Source: Paucibacter sp. PLA-PC-4
Lineage (GTDB): Bacteria > Pseudomonadota > Gammaproteobacteria > Burkholderiales > Burkholderiaceae_C
Direction: 5' to 3'
Length of the DNA stretch: 64,000 bases
Assembly (NCBI RefSeq): GCF_026241155.1
Contig: NZ_JAPFGP010000014.1
Coordinates: forward strand, 62,001-126,000
The notes beneath the pieces were generated by a model. The model was not told the origin of the DNA and did not search any database. It saw only the letters and a list, made by a program, of their open reading frames with translations. The number at the start of each line of letters is the position of its first letter. Within the stretch, counting starts at the first letter, position 1. Positions 46,517-55,830 of this stretch are shown one piece after another. The position numbers and the translations under genes are program-made.

Positions 46517-47098
46517 ATGGAACATACCTTGCCCGCTTTGCCCTATGCCAAGGACGCCCTGGCGCCGCACTACAGCGCCGAGACGCTGGAGTTTCACCAC
46601 GGCAAGCATCACAACGCTTATGTGGTCAACCTGAACAATCTCCAAAAGGGCACTGAGTTCGAGACCAAGACCCTGGAAGAGATCATCAAAACCTCCAGCG
46701 GCGGCATCTACAACAACGCGGCCCAGATCTGGAATCACACCTTCTTCTGGAACTGCATGAAGCCCCAGGGCGGCGGCGCACCGAGCGGCGCGCTGGCCGA
46801 TGCGATCAACGCCAAGTGGGGCAGTCTGGACGCTTTCAAGGAAGCCTTCACGAAGAGCGCGGTCGGCAACTTCGGTTCCGGCTGGACTTGGCTGGTCAAG
46901 AAGGCTGACGGCTCTGTGGACATCGTCAACACCGGCGCTGCCGGCACGCCGCTGACCACCGCAGACAAGGCACTGCTGACCGTCGACGTGTGGGAGCATG
47001 CCTACTACATCGACTACCGCAATCTGCGTCCCAAGTTCGTCGAGGCCTTCCTGAACCACCTGGTCAACTGGGAATTCGCGCAGGCCAATTACGCCTGA
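46517..47098 (+). CDS. sodB: Superoxide dismutase (Fe/Mn family)
   Basis: A 193-residue cytoplasmic superoxide dismutase. The metal ligands are in [11 protein letters not shown] (first His), the NHTFFW motif (second His), and [13 protein letters not shown] (Asp and His). The [11 protein letters not shown] and [13 protein letters not shown] stretches fit the iron-type SodB branch, as does the Gln in the WNHTF context region. It follows xseA by 68 bases with a GAGGAG ribosome site and is followed by an intrinsic terminator. The single-gene unit is usually regulated by iron availability. Confidence 0.95.
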   Translation: MEHTLPALPYAKDALAPHYSAETLEFHHGKHHNAYVVNLNNLQKGTEFETKTLEEIIKTSSGGIYNNAAQIWNHTFFWNCMKPQGGGAPSGALADAINAKWGSLDAFKEAFTKSAVGNFGSGWTWLVKKADGSVDIVNTGAAGTPLTTADKALLTVDVWEHAYYIDYRNLRPKFVEAFLNHLVNWEFAQANYA

Positions 47099-47119
47099 GC
47101 GTCACTGCCTTTGAGCCTG

Positions 47120-47143
47120 AGCCGGTCTTGTACCGGCTTTTTT
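47120..47143 (+). terminator. Intrinsic terminator of sodB
   Basis: AGCCGGT (47120-47126) and ACCGGCT (47132-47138) form a 7-bp stem with a CTTGT loop, followed by a T-run to 47143. Confidence 0.85.
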
Positions 47144-47220
47144 CATGATCGGGCCAAGTCTTGCCTGTAGTATGGGCCGTCATCGCGAGGGTCGCGGTGC
47201 CTCTACGGGGAGATGTGGCG

Positions 47221-47610
47221 ATGGGACTGTTCAGCAAGATTCTCGACAAGCTCGGTTTCGGCTCTGATGCAGCCGAGCCGGCTCCTGCGGCGGACGTGCC
47301 CGCCGCGGCGCCAACTGCGCCGGCGGCACCGGCCGCCCCGGTGGCGATCTCGGCGGTGGATGTGGTGGCGCAGCTCGAAGCGCTGGCCGCCAAGAGCCCC
47401 GAAAAACTCAACTGGAAGCTCTCCATCGTCGACCTGATGAAGCTGCTGGCTTTGGACAGCAGCCTGGGTGCGCGCAAGGAGCTCGCCACCGAGCTGGGTT
47501 GCCCCGCCGACAAGATGGGCGACTCGGCCCAGATGAATATGTGGCTGCACAAGACCGTGCTGCAGAAGCTGGCCGACAACGGCGGCAACATCCCCAAAGA
47601 GCTGCTCTGA
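47221..47610 (+). CDS. DUF3597 domain-containing protein
   Basis: A 129-residue protein of the DUF3597 family. It starts MGLFSKILDKLGFG, then has an Ala/Pro-rich linker, and a conserved C-terminal block with LNWKLSIVDLMKLLALDSSLGARKELA, LGC and NMWLHKTVLQKLADNGG. Solved members are small helical domains; the role is unknown. The ATG at 47221 is the family start and has a GGGGAG ribosome site, while the longer frame upstream does not match. Confidence 0.88.
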   Translation: MGLFSKILDKLGFGSDAAEPAPAADVPAAAPTAPAAPAAPVAISAVDVVAQLEALAAKSPEKLNWKLSIVDLMKLLALDSSLGARKELATELGCPADKMGDSAQMNMWLHKTVLQKLADNGGNIPKELL

Positions 47611-47631
47611 GGCGGCGGGCCGGGCCAGCGC

Positions 47632-48075
47632 TTACTGCCAGGGCTTGCCTCTGAGCTTGGTGCCGGCCTTGATGCCGCGCTTGGCGAACCAGCCCTGGTT
47701 CATCTCCAGCGCATAACGCACCGGCTTGGCCGAGCAGTGTGAGGCCTCGGACATGGCCTGCATCTCGGCGATGTTGACGATGCTGCCGTCATCGGCGACG
47801 AAAGCGATCGAGAGCGGCAGCAAGGTGTTCTTCATCCAGAAGCACTGCACGCCGGCCTCTTCGAAGACAAAGAGCATGCCGGCATTGGTGGGCATGCTGG
47901 GCCGGTGCATCAGGCCGATGGCGCGCTGCTCCTGAGTTTGGGCCACCTCGGCTTGGATCAGGTGCATGCCCGCAGTCAGCGGGGTGACGGGCAATTGCTG
48001 AGGCTTGTCCTGCGCCTGGGCCAGGCCCAGGGCGAGAACCAGTAGGAGAGTTGCGCTTGTCTTGATATAAGTCAT
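47632..48075 (-). CDS. DUF192 domain-containing exported protein
   Basis: A 147-residue protein with a signal peptide (hydrophobic LLLVLALGLAQAQ) and a DUF192 domain: EQRAIGLMHRPSMPTNAGMLFVFEEAG, FWMKNTLLPLSIAFVADDG, MQAMSEASHCSAKPVRYALEMNQGWFAKRGI. The function of the family is unknown. It lies convergent with the DUF3597 gene and divergent from ccoI with only 59 bases between the starts; a half-matching FNR-like sequence there overlaps its own start. Confidence 0.88.
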   Translation of the reverse strand: MTYIKTSATLLLVLALGLAQAQDKPQQLPVTPLTAGMHLIQAEVAQTQEQRAIGLMHRPSMPTNAGMLFVFEEAGVQCFWMKNTLLPLSIAFVADDGSIVNIAEMQAMSEASHCSAKPVRYALEMNQGWFAKRGIKAGTKLRGKPWQ

Positions 48076-48134
48076 GTCGAAGAAGGCGAGTTCTTTTTAG
48101 ATTATGGGCTGACAAGAGGCACACACGCCGACCC

Positions 48135-50402
48135 ATGAGCGCATCGACCCTGACCGAATCCCTGCCTGCCGGCTTTGGCCGGCCTGAGCTTGGCTTGACG
48201 GCCGGCTCGGAAGTGATCGATCAGCGCGAAGCCCAGGCCGCTTTCACCGAATGGTCCGGCGAGGACCGGGCCACCTCGCAATTGCGGCTGGCCGGCATGC
48301 ACTGCGCCGCCTGTGCCGGCATCATCGAGCGCACCTTGCTGGCCGAGCCCGGGGTGCTGGGTGCCGAGGTCCACGCGGCGGCTGAGCGGCTGCAGCTGCG
48401 CTGGAATCCGCAGCAGGTGCGGTTGAGCCAGTTGCTCGGTGCTGTGGCGCGGGCCGGCTACGAGGCCCAGCCTGATGTTGCCGCGCCGGCGCGTCAGTTG
48501 CGCCAGCGCGAGAAGCGCCGTGCGCTGTGGCGCCTGTTCGTCGCCGGCTTTCTAATGATGCAGGTGATGATGCTGGCCTGGCCCATCTACGTGGCCGCGC
48601 CCGGCGAGATGAGCGCCGATCTGCAGCATCTCTTGAACTGGGGTGCCTGGGTGCTGAGCCTGCCGGTGCTGCTGTTCTCGGCCGGCCCTTTCTTTGCCAG
48701 CGCATGGCATCAGCTGCGTCAGCGCCGCCTGGGCATGGATGTGCCGGTGAGCCTGGGCATTGCCGTGACCTTTGTGGCCAGCAGCGGTGCCACCTTTGAT
48801 CCGGGCGGGCCGTTCGGCCATGAGGTCTATTTTGACTCGCTGACGATGTTCGTCTGCTTTTTGCTGGCCGGTCGCTGGCTGGAGCTGTGCGCGCGCCATC
48901 GCGTCGCCGAGGAACTGGAACGCGCCACGGCCGGCCTGCCGGACTGGGTGGAGCGCATTGAGCCCGATGGCAGCAGCAGCCGGGTCAGCCCGGCCCTACT
49001 GCGCGTCGGCGATCTGCTGCGTATCGCGGCCGGCCAGGCCTTTGCCGCCGACGGCCGCATTGAGCAGGGCCGCAGCGAGGCCGACGAGGCGCTGCTCAGC
49101 GGCGAGTCGCGGCCGGTGCCCAAGACGGTGGGTGACGAGGTCGTGGCCGGCAGCATCAATCTGAGCGGTTCGCTGCTGGTGCGGGTCTTGCGCGTCGGCG
49201 CCGATACCCGCTTTGACGCCATCGTGCGCCTGATGCGCAAGGCCTTGACCCAGCGCCCGGCCGAACTGCGGCTGGCCGATCGGGTAGCCGGCCCGTTTTT
49301 GTGGACGGTCCTGGCGCTGGCAGCCGGCGCGGCCCTGGTCTGGAGCCAGATCGATCCGCAGCGCGCCGTCTGGGTCGCGGTCTCGGTGCTGATCGTCACC
49401 TGCCCCTGCGCGCTGTCGCTGGCCGCGCCTTCGGCCTGGCTGGCCGCTGCGGCCGCGCTGGCGCGGCGCGGCATGTTGCTCGCGCGGCTGGACATGCTGG
49501 AGCGGCTGGCCCTCGTCGACACCATCGTGCTTGACAAGACCGGCACCTTGACCGAGGAGGGCATGGTCTTGCTGCAGAGCTGGCCGGCCGAGCCTGGTGC
49601 GCTGATCGCCGAGGCCGCCGCGCTGGCCCAGCACTCCCAGCATGTGTTCGCGCGCGCGCTGGCGGCTGCGACTGCCGCGGCGCCGACTGACTGGCGCGAT
49701 GTGCAGGAGCTGCCGGGGCGCGGGCTGCAGGCTTTGGACGCCGGGGGGCAGGTCTGGCGGCTGGGAGCGCCGGCCTGGGTGGCTGAGGGTCAGGTCTTGC
49801 CGAAAGACTCACCCCTGCCCGAGGCCCAGCTGTGCTTTGGCCGGCCCGGCGAGTCGATGCTGCTGCTGCAGTTCGGTGAGGTCTTGCGGGCCGATGCCCG
49901 CGAGGCGGTCGCGCGGCTGCACGAGCAGGGCCTGCGTACCTTGCTGCTGTCGGGCGATGCGCCCGAGCGCGCCGCGGCGATGGCGGCGCGGGCCGGCATC
50001 ACGGCGGTACAGGGCGGCGCCAGCCCTGAGGACAAGTTGGCGACAGTGACACAGCTGCAGGCCGAGGGCCGGCGCGTTCTGATGCTGGGCGACGGCATCA
50101 ACGATGCGCCGGTACTGGCGCGTGCCGATGTCAGTCTGGCGATGGGGCAGGGCGCGCTGATCGCACGCGCGCAGGCCGATGGTGTGCTGCTCTCTGGCCG
50201 GCTGGTCGATGTGGCGCTGGCCCGCGCGCTTGCGCTTCGCACCCGCCGCGTGATCCGGCAGAACCTGGGCTGGGCGGCGCTCTACAACGCCACTTGCATT
50301 CCGCTGGCGCTCGCCGGGCTGCTACCGCCCTGGGCTGCCGGCCTGGGCATGGCGGCCAGCTCGCTGCTGGTGGTGATGAACGCTTACCGCCTCAGGCGCT
50401 GA
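48135..50402 (+). CDS. ccoI: Copper-translocating P-type ATPase CcoI/FixI
   Basis: A 755-residue P1B-ATPase. The N-terminal heavy-metal site GMHCAACAG is near residues 54-62. The membrane CPC motif is in TCPCALSLAAP near 425. Phosphorylation loop DKTGTLTEEG, the SQHVFARA region where the usual HP pair is HV, and the hinge GDGINDAPVL are present. Eight hydrophobic helices fit the family. CcoI supplies copper to the CuB centre of the cbb3 oxidase, encoded just downstream. It starts the cco cluster, with ccoS 16 bases behind. The missing Pro of the HP motif is worth noting, though CcoI proteins vary there. Confidence 0.92.
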   Translation: MSASTLTESLPAGFGRPELGLTAGSEVIDQREAQAAFTEWSGEDRATSQLRLAGMHCAACAGIIERTLLAEPGVLGAEVHAAAERLQLRWNPQQVRLSQLLGAVARAGYEAQPDVAAPARQLRQREKRRALWRLFVAGFLMMQVMMLAWPIYVAAPGEMSADLQHLLNWGAWVLSLPVLLFSAGPFFASAWHQLRQRRLGMDVPVSLGIAVTFVASSGATFDPGGPFGHEVYFDSLTMFVCFLLAGRWLELCARHRVAEELERATAGLPDWVERIEPDGSSSRVSPALLRVGDLLRIAAGQAFAADGRIEQGRSEADEALLSGESRPVPKTVGDEVVAGSINLSGSLLVRVLRVGADTRFDAIVRLMRKALTQRPAELRLADRVAGPFLWTVLALAAGAALVWSQIDPQRAVWVAVSVLIVTCPCALSLAAPSAWLAAAAALARRGMLLARLDMLERLALVDTIVLDKTGTLTEEGMVLLQSWPAEPGALIAEAAALAQHSQHVFARALAAATAAAPTDWRDVQELPGRGLQALDAGGQVWRLGAPAWVAEGQVLPKDSPLPEAQLCFGRPGESMLLLQFGEVLRADAREAVARLHEQGLRTLLLSGDAPERAAAMAARAGITAVQGGASPEDKLATVTQLQAEGRRVLMLGDGINDAPVLARADVSLAMGQGALIARAQADGVLLSGRLVDVALARALALRTRRVIRQNLGWAALYNATCIPLALAGLLPPWAAGLGMAASSLLVVMNAYRLRR

Positions 50403-50418
50403 CGAGGCAGCTCACACG

Positions 50419-50652
50419 ATGGACATTCTTTATCTCTTGATCCCGATGTCGGTGCTGCTGGTGCTGGGCATCGTGGGCCTGTTCGGCTGGGCGATCAATA
50501 GTGGTCAATTGGACGATCTGGAACGCGAAGGCGAACGGATCTTCGAGGGGGAAGCGGCCGGGGTTGATGGCGATCAAGCCTCCCGAGCGCTGGCGGGCAG
50601 ACAATTTTCTGCATCTGAGGAAGACAGGAGCGAGAAGCATGTCAATGGCTAG
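50419..50652 (+). CDS. ccoS: cbb3-type cytochrome oxidase assembly protein CcoS
   Basis: A 77-residue protein with a single N-terminal membrane helix ([28 protein letters not shown]) that contains the family's [10 protein letters not shown] pattern, then a charged tail longer than usual. CcoS is needed for inserting heme and copper into CcoN. Its last 14 bases overlap the ccoN start. It follows ccoI directly, the common order in betaproteobacteria. Confidence 0.92.
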   Translation: MDILYLLIPMSVLLVLGIVGLFGWAINSGQLDDLEREGERIFEGEAAGVDGDQASRALAGRQFSASEEDRSEKHVNG

Positions 50653-52111
50653 TGTTTCGCAGCCGGCCGCGCCGGCGAGGGCTGCCGGGATTTCGGGGCC
50701 CCATTACGAAGACGGTGTGGTGCGGGCGTTCGCGCTGGCCGCCGTGCTGTGGGGTGTGGTGGGCATGCTGGTGGGCGTCATCATCGCCGCCCAGTTGGCC
50801 TGGCCGGAGCTGAACTTCGGCATCCCATGGCTGAGCTATGGCCGCTTGCGGCCGCTGCATACCAATGCGGTGATCTTTGCCTTCGGCGGCTGCGCACTGT
50901 TCGCGACCGCCTATCACGTGGTGCAGCGCACCGGCCAGACGCGGCTGTTCGCGCCGGGTCTTGCCTGGCTGACCTTCTGGGGCTGGCAGCTGGTGATTGT
51001 CGCGGCGGCGGTGACGCTGCCGCTGGGCCTGACCAGCGGCAAGGAATACGCCGAGCTGGAGTGGCCGATCGACATCCTGATCACCGTGGTCTGGGTCAGC
51101 TACGCCGTCGTGTTCTTCGGCACTGTGGGCACGCGCAAGGTTCGCCACATTTATGTGGCGAACTGGTTCTTCGGCGCCTTCATCATCGCGGTGGCCCTGC
51201 TGCACTTGGTCAACAGCGCGGCGATTCCCGTCAGCTGGACCAAGAGCTATTCGGCCTACGCAGGCGTGCAGGACGCGATGGTGCAGTGGTGGTACGGCCA
51301 CAACGCTGTGGGCTTCTTCCTGACCGCCGGCTTCCTCGGAATGATGTACTACTACATCCCCAAGCAGGCCGGCCGGCCGGTCTACAGCTACCGCCTGTCC
51401 ATCGTCCACTTCTGGGCGTTGATCTTCACCTATATGTGGGCGGGCCCGCACCATCTGCACTACACGGCGCTGCCGGACTGGGCGCAGAGCGTGGGCATGG
51501 TGTTCTCGCTGGTGCTGCTGGCGCCCAGCTGGGGCGGCATGATCAACGGCATCATGACTCTCAGCGGTGCTTGGCACAAGCTGCGCGATGACCCGATCTT
51601 GAAGTTCCTGATCGTCTCGCTGAGCTTTTACGGCATGTCGACCTTTGAGGGGCCGATGATGTCGATCAAGACGGTCAATGCGCTGTCCCACTACACCGAC
51701 TGGACCGTCGGCCATGTGCACAGCGGTGCCTTGGGCTGGGTGGGCCTGATCTCGATGGGCTCGCTTTACCACCTCATCCCGCGCATGTATGGCCGCACTG
51801 AGATGTTCAGCAAACGCGCGATCGAGCTGCACTTCTGGGTCGCGACCTTGGGCATCGTGCTCTATATCGCCGCGATGTGGATCGCCGGCGTGATGCAGGG
51901 CTTGATGTGGCGCGCGGTCAATCCGGACGGCACCCTGGTCTACACCTTTGTCGAGAGCGTCAAGGCCACCTATCCCTTCTATGTGATCCGTCTGCTGGGC
52001 GGCTTGCTGTACCTGGGCGGCATGCTGATCATGGCCTGGAACGTGGTGATGACGATGCGTGCCGGGCGACCCGAACCGGTTCGCATCCCCGCCGTGGTGG
52101 CGCATGCCTGA
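50639..52111 (+). CDS. ccoN: cbb3-type cytochrome c oxidase subunit I
   Basis: A 490-residue heme-copper oxidase subunit of the C family. Heme and copper ligands are visible in [13 protein letters not shown] (low-spin heme His), [10 protein letters not shown] (His of CuB region), [15 protein letters not shown] (the HH pair) and [15 protein letters not shown] (heme His pair). About twelve membrane helices are evident. It is the catalytic subunit of the high-affinity terminal oxidase for microaerobic respiration. The ATG at 50639 lies inside ccoS. Confidence 0.96.
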   Translation: MSMASVSQPAAPARAAGISGPHYEDGVVRAFALAAVLWGVVGMLVGVIIAAQLAWPELNFGIPWLSYGRLRPLHTNAVIFAFGGCALFATAYHVVQRTGQTRLFAPGLAWLTFWGWQLVIVAAAVTLPLGLTSGKEYAELEWPIDILITVVWVSYAVVFFGTVGTRKVRHIYVANWFFGAFIIAVALLHLVNSAAIPVSWTKSYSAYAGVQDAMVQWWYGHNAVGFFLTAGFLGMMYYYIPKQAGRPVYSYRLSIVHFWALIFTYMWAGPHHLHYTALPDWAQSVGMVFSLVLLAPSWGGMINGIMTLSGAWHKLRDDPILKFLIVSLSFYGMSTFEGPMMSIKTVNALSHYTDWTVGHVHSGALGWVGLISMGSLYHLIPRMYGRTEMFSKRAIELHFWVATLGIVLYIAAMWIAGVMQGLMWRAVNPDGTLVYTFVESVKATYPFYVIRLLGGLLYLGGMLIMAWNVVMTMRAGRPEPVRIPAVVAHA

Positions 52112-52124
52112 GGGAGCAAACACA

Positions 52125-52748
52125 ATGGCTGACAACAACAAACCCGTCGCTGGTCACGAGAAGATCGAGACCAACAACTTTCTGATGATCGTGCTGGTGC
52201 TGCTGACCGTGCTGGTCGGTGGCGTCGTCGAGATCGTGCCGCTGTTCTTCCAGCGCTCGACCACCGAGGCCGCGCCCGGGCTCAAGCCCTATACCGCGCT
52301 GCAATTGGCCGGCCGCGACATCTATGTGCGCGAAGGCTGCTACAACTGCCACTCGCAGATGATCCGCCCCTTCCGCGCCGAGACGCTGCGCTACGGCCAT
52401 TATTCGACCGCCGGCGAATTCGTCTACGACAGGCCGTTCCAGTGGGGTAGTAAGCGCACCGGACCGGATCTGCACCGCGTCGGCGGCAAGTACAACGACG
52501 AGTGGCACCGCATCCATCTGATCAATCCGCGCGACCTGGTGCCCGAGTCGAACATGCCGGCGTACCCCTGGCTGGCCACCGCGACGGTCGATCCGGCCGA
52601 GATGCCGACCAAGCTGAAGGCGCTGCGCCTACTGGGTGCACCGTACAGCGACGCCGAGATCGCCGGTGCGGCCGAGGCCGTCAAGGGCAAGACCGAGATG
52701 GACGCCGTGATCGCCTATTTGCAGGTGCTGGGCACCGCTGTCAAGTAA
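52125..52748 (+). CDS. ccoO: cbb3-type cytochrome c oxidase subunit II (monoheme c)
   Basis: A 207-residue subunit with one N-terminal membrane helix ([23 protein letters not shown] near residues 21-43). A heme c site CYNCH follows near 72-76, then [17 protein letters not shown] and a distal Met in [10 protein letters not shown] (the axial ligand). CcoO passes electrons from CcoP to CcoN. The ATG at 52125 lies 13 bases after ccoN with GAGGGAGCAAAC before it. Confidence 0.95.
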   Translation: MADNNKPVAGHEKIETNNFLMIVLVLLTVLVGGVVEIVPLFFQRSTTEAAPGLKPYTALQLAGRDIYVREGCYNCHSQMIRPFRAETLRYGHYSTAGEFVYDRPFQWGSKRTGPDLHRVGGKYNDEWHRIHLINPRDLVPESNMPAYPWLATATVDPAEMPTKLKALRLLGAPYSDAEIAGAAEAVKGKTEMDAVIAYLQVLGTAVK

Positions 52749-52760
52749 AGGAGAAGGCGC

Positions 52761-52922
52761 ATGGATATCAACACCCTGAGAAGCGCGGTGACTCTGCTGC
52801 TGCTGCTGATGTTCCTGGCCATCGTGGTCTGGGTATACAGCCGAAAGCGCGACCAGCGCACCTTTGACGAGATCGCCGAGCTGCCGCTGCAAGGCGAGAT
52901 GGGAGAGCCCAATGACAAGTGA
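52761..52922 (+). CDS. ccoQ: cbb3-type oxidase subunit CcoQ
   Basis: A 53-residue protein: MDINTLRSAVTL, one hydrophobic helix (LLLLMFLAIVVWVY), then the YSRKRDQRTFDEIAELPL tail typical of CcoQ/FixQ. It is short and easily missed. The subunit stabilises the oxidase core. AAAGGAG precedes the ATG at 52761 and its end overlaps the ccoP start by 11 bases, tying the two genes together. Confidence 0.9.
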   Translation: MDINTLRSAVTLLLLLMFLAIVVWVYSRKRDQRTFDEIAELPLQGEMGEPNDK

Positions 52923-53832
52923 TTTTTTCTCTAACGGCTGGTCCATTTTTGTCGCTGCGAGCACGATCGCGGGCCTGCTGCTGTGTCTGTTCCTGCTCAT
53001 TATTGCCAGCCGCCGCAAGGTGATGGCCAATGACAACAGCACCGGCCATGTCTGGGACGAGGACCTCAAGGAGCTCAACAACCCCTTGCCGCGCTGGTGG
53101 ATGGGCTTGTTCGTGCTGACGGTTCTGTTCTCCGGCATCTATCTGGCCCTCTACCCGGGCCTGGGGAGTGCGGCCGGCACGCTGAAGTGGAGCAGCACTG
53201 GCCAGTACGAGGCCGAGCAGGCCAAGGCACGCACGGCGCTGGCGGCTGTCTACGCGCCTTTCAGCGCAATGCCGGTCGAGGAACTGGCCAAGAACGGCCA
53301 GGCCATGGGCATCGGCGAGCGTCTGTTTGCCAACAACTGCGCTGGCTGCCATGGCTCCGACGCCAAGGGCAGCAAGGGCTTTCCGAATCTGGCCGATAGC
53401 GACTGGCTGTATGGGGACAAGCACGAGACCATCATCGAGACCATCAGCAAGGGCCGCAACGGCGTGATGCCACCGATGGCTGCGGCGCTGGGCAAGCCCG
53501 AGGACGTGCGCAACGTGGCCAACTATGTGCTGAGCCTGTCGGGCAGCGCGCACAACTCGATTGCGGCACAGCTCGGTCGCAGCAAGTTCGGTGTCTGCGC
53601 GGCCTGCCATGGCATGGACGGCAAAGGCAACCAGGCTCTCGGTGCCCCCAATCTGACCGACAAGATCTGGCTGCACGGTTGGGGTGAAGACGCCATTGTG
53701 GCCATCATCAACAACGGCAAGAACAATATGATGCCGGCCCATGGCGAGCGGCTCAGCCCCGAGCAGGTCCGCGTGCTGGCCGCCTATGTCTGGGGCCTGT
53801 CGCGGTCCTCGACGGCCGTTGCTGTCAAGTAA
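52912..53832 (+). CDS. ccoP: cbb3-type cytochrome c oxidase subunit III (diheme c)
   Basis: A 306-residue subunit with an N-terminal FixP domain (two helices near residues 10-32 and 60-82, and the conserved HVWDEDLKELNNPLPRWW in between), then two cytochrome c domains with CAGCH near 143 and CAACH near 225. The distal Met ligands are in VMPPMAAAL and MMPAHGERL. It receives electrons from soluble cytochromes. It overlaps ccoQ and is followed by ccoG after 15 bases. Confidence 0.95.
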   Translation: MTSDFFSNGWSIFVAASTIAGLLLCLFLLIIASRRKVMANDNSTGHVWDEDLKELNNPLPRWWMGLFVLTVLFSGIYLALYPGLGSAAGTLKWSSTGQYEAEQAKARTALAAVYAPFSAMPVEELAKNGQAMGIGERLFANNCAGCHGSDAKGSKGFPNLADSDWLYGDKHETIIETISKGRNGVMPPMAAALGKPEDVRNVANYVLSLSGSAHNSIAAQLGRSKFGVCAACHGMDGKGNQALGAPNLTDKIWLHGWGEDAIVAIINNGKNNMMPAHGERLSPEQVRVLAAYVWGLSRSSTAVAVK

Positions 53833-53847
53833 TCGTCTGCAGCCCCG

Positions 53848-55302
53848 ATGGACAGCCCCCCGCGCAAGGTCATCCCTCTGGTGGCGGCCGACGATGCCGC
53901 CACCGAGATGGTGTCGCTCTACCAGGCCCAGCAGAAAATCTACTCCCGGGCCGTCAGCGGCTGGTTCGCCACCTGGCGCTGGGTACTGGTGTGGGCGACG
54001 CAGCTGCTGTTCTATGGCCTGCCCTGGCTGGACTGGGGTAGTCGCCAGGCGGTGTTGTTCGACCTCGAATCGAGGCGTTTCTACATCCTAGGCCTGGTCC
54101 TGTATCCGCAGGACTTCATCTACCTGACCGGGCTGCTGCTCATCTCGGCCTATGCGCTGTTCCTGTTCACCGCTGTAGCGGGGCGGCTGTGGTGCGGTTT
54201 CGCCTGTCCGCAGACGGTCTATACCGAAATCTTCATGTGGGTGGAGCACAAGTTCGAGGGTGACCGCGCCAAACGCATGAAGCTCGACGCCGCACCCTGG
54301 GGCCCCGAGAAACTGCTGCGCAAGGGTGGCAAGCAGACGGCCTGGATCGCCATCGGGCTGTGGACCGGCTTCACCTTTGTCGGCTACTTCACGCCGATCA
54401 AGGTGCTCAGCCAGGAGGTCATGACCCTGGGCCTGGGTCCCTGGGAATGGTTTTGGATCCTCTTCTACGGTTTTGCGACCTATGGCAATGCGGGCTATAT
54501 GCGCGAGCAGGTCTGCAAATACATGTGTCCTTATGCGCGCTTCCAGAGCGCGATGTTCGACAAGGACACGCTGATCATCAGCTACGACGCCGAACGCGGC
54601 GAGCCGCGCGGCTCGCGCAGCAAGAAGGCCGATCCGGCCGCGCTGGGCCTGGGTTCGTGCATCGACTGCACCCTGTGCGTGCAGGTCTGCCCGACCGGCA
54701 TCGACATCCGCAAGGGTCTGCAGTACGAGTGCATAGGCTGTGCCGCCTGCATCGACGTCTGCGACAGCGTGATGGACAAGATGAGCTATCCGCGCGGCCT
54801 GATCCGTTACGACACCGAGAACGGCCTGTCTCAGCATCTGAGCCGCAGCGAAAGGCTGCTGCGCATCTTCCGACCTCGGGTATTGATCTACGGCGCTGTG
54901 CTGCTGCTGATTACTGCCGGCCTGTTCACCAGTCTGGCGCTGCGCGCGCCTTTCAAGGTCGATGTGGTGCGCGATCGCGGCGCGCTGGCGCGCCTGGTCG
55001 ACGACGGCTTCATCGAGAACGTCTACCGGCTGCAGATCATGAATACCACCGAGGCCGTGCAGCACTACCGCATCGCGGCCGCGGGCCTGCCCGGGCTTGC
55101 CACCGCACAGCCGGTGCTGCTGGAGGTCGGGCCTGCCGAGGCGCGGTGGGTCTCTGTGGCTCTGCGGTTGCCGCCGCAGAGCGCGGCTCAGGCCGGCAGC
55201 GGCGCCCATGAGATCCGTTTCGCCATCGAGCGCGAGGCCGGGACAGACGAGCATCCCGCCTATACCTTGAGCGAGAAGTCAACCTTTGTCGTGCCGCGCT
55301 GA
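53848..55302 (+). CDS. ccoG: Cytochrome oxidase accessory protein CcoG (FixG/RdxA)
   Basis: A 484-residue membrane ferredoxin-like protein. It has five or so helices, CGFACPQTVYTEIFMWVEH near 115, and two ferredoxin-like Cys clusters, CIDCTLCVQVCPTGIDI near 270 and CIGCAACIDVC near 295. A C-terminal Ig-like periplasmic domain follows (FTSLALRAPFKVDVVRDRG to the end). CcoG reduces copper for the oxidase assembly. It lies 15 bases after ccoP and opens the assembly-protein tail of the cluster. Confidence 0.94.
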   Translation: MDSPPRKVIPLVAADDAATEMVSLYQAQQKIYSRAVSGWFATWRWVLVWATQLLFYGLPWLDWGSRQAVLFDLESRRFYILGLVLYPQDFIYLTGLLLISAYALFLFTAVAGRLWCGFACPQTVYTEIFMWVEHKFEGDRAKRMKLDAAPWGPEKLLRKGGKQTAWIAIGLWTGFTFVGYFTPIKVLSQEVMTLGLGPWEWFWILFYGFATYGNAGYMREQVCKYMCPYARFQSAMFDKDTLIISYDAERGEPRGSRSKKADPAALGLGSCIDCTLCVQVCPTGIDIRKGLQYECIGCAACIDVCDSVMDKMSYPRGLIRYDTENGLSQHLSRSERLLRIFRPRVLIYGAVLLLITAGLFTSLALRAPFKVDVVRDRGALARLVDDGFIENVYRLQIMNTTEAVQHYRIAAAGLPGLATAQPVLLEVGPAEARWVSVALRLPPQSAAQAGSGAHEIRFAIEREAGTDEHPAYTLSEKSTFVVPR

Positions 55303-55329
55303 GCGTGGCGGCATCCTGCAGGAGCAAAC

Positions 55330-55581
55330 ATGAGTCAACCGCAAGCAAGCAACACGCCGAGCCGACCCTGGTGGCGCGAATCGATGATGTGGCTGGTGAT
55401 CGGCGGCCCCAGCGTGGTGGTGGTTGCGTCCTTTGTGACGCTCGCGCTGGCCATCACCTACCCTGACCCGGTGATCGAGGTGGTGCCGGCTCAGGCCAGT
55501 GCCGGCAGTGAAGCGGCAATGAGTTCGGCACAGACACCGGCCATGAAGGCCCGCAACCATGCCGCCACCGGGGGGCGCTGA
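55330..55581 (+). CDS. Short FixH-like membrane protein
   Basis: An 83-residue protein with one hydrophobic helix (MMWLVIGGPSVVVVASFVTLALAI near residues 18-42) after a PWWRESM motif, then a YPDPVIEV segment. The PWW-helix-YPDPV layout matches the FixH/CcoH N-terminal part, while the periplasmic domain of full-length FixH (150 or so residues) is missing. It lies in the usual FixH place after ccoG and its stop overlaps the next start. It may be a short CcoH; the remaining tail is low complexity. Confidence 0.6.
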   Translation: MSQPQASNTPSRPWWRESMMWLVIGGPSVVVVASFVTLALAITYPDPVIEVVPAQASAGSEAAMSSAQTPAMKARNHAATGGR

Positions 55582-55829
55582 TGGACGAGCCATCACGGCG
55601 CTCGCGCCTGGTCATGGCCATCCTGTGGCCTTCGTTCTTGATGGCTGGGGTGCTGGAAGTTCTGGTCTTCAGCCTGCTTGATCCGGCCGCATTGGTCGAG
55701 GCCAGTTCACTGTCCGGCACCAGCATCTACACGCTGGGCTTTCTGGGCTTCTGGATCGTGACCGGGCTGAGTTCGGCGCTGAGCCTGTGGCTGGCCGGCT
55801 TGCCGCTCGCCACAAAGGACGAGCGCTGA
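55581..55829 (+). CDS. Small membrane protein of the cco cluster
   Basis: An 82-residue protein with two hydrophobic helices (residues 11-33 LVMAILWPSFLMAGVLEVLVF and 48-72 IYTLGFLGFWIVTGLSSALSLWL) and short charged ends, with no known motif. It starts within the FixH-like stop (TGATGG), so it belongs to the cco operon, and ends 1 base before the convergent fnr stop. It could be an assembly partner of the oxidase, from context only. Confidence 0.65.
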   Translation: MDEPSRRSRLVMAILWPSFLMAGVLEVLVFSLLDPAALVEASSLSGTSIYTLGFLGFWIVTGLSSALSLWLAGLPLATKDER

Positions 55830-55830
55830 A

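Noticed and set aside
48062-48075. TTGAT-ATAA-GTCAT as an FNR box for ccoI
   Set aside because: Only a half match and it overlaps the start codon of the DUF192 gene; may be chance.
50642-52141. 499-codon antisense frame over ccoN
   Set aside because: Rich in His and Gln as expected from the reverse of hydrophobic codons; ccoN is certain.
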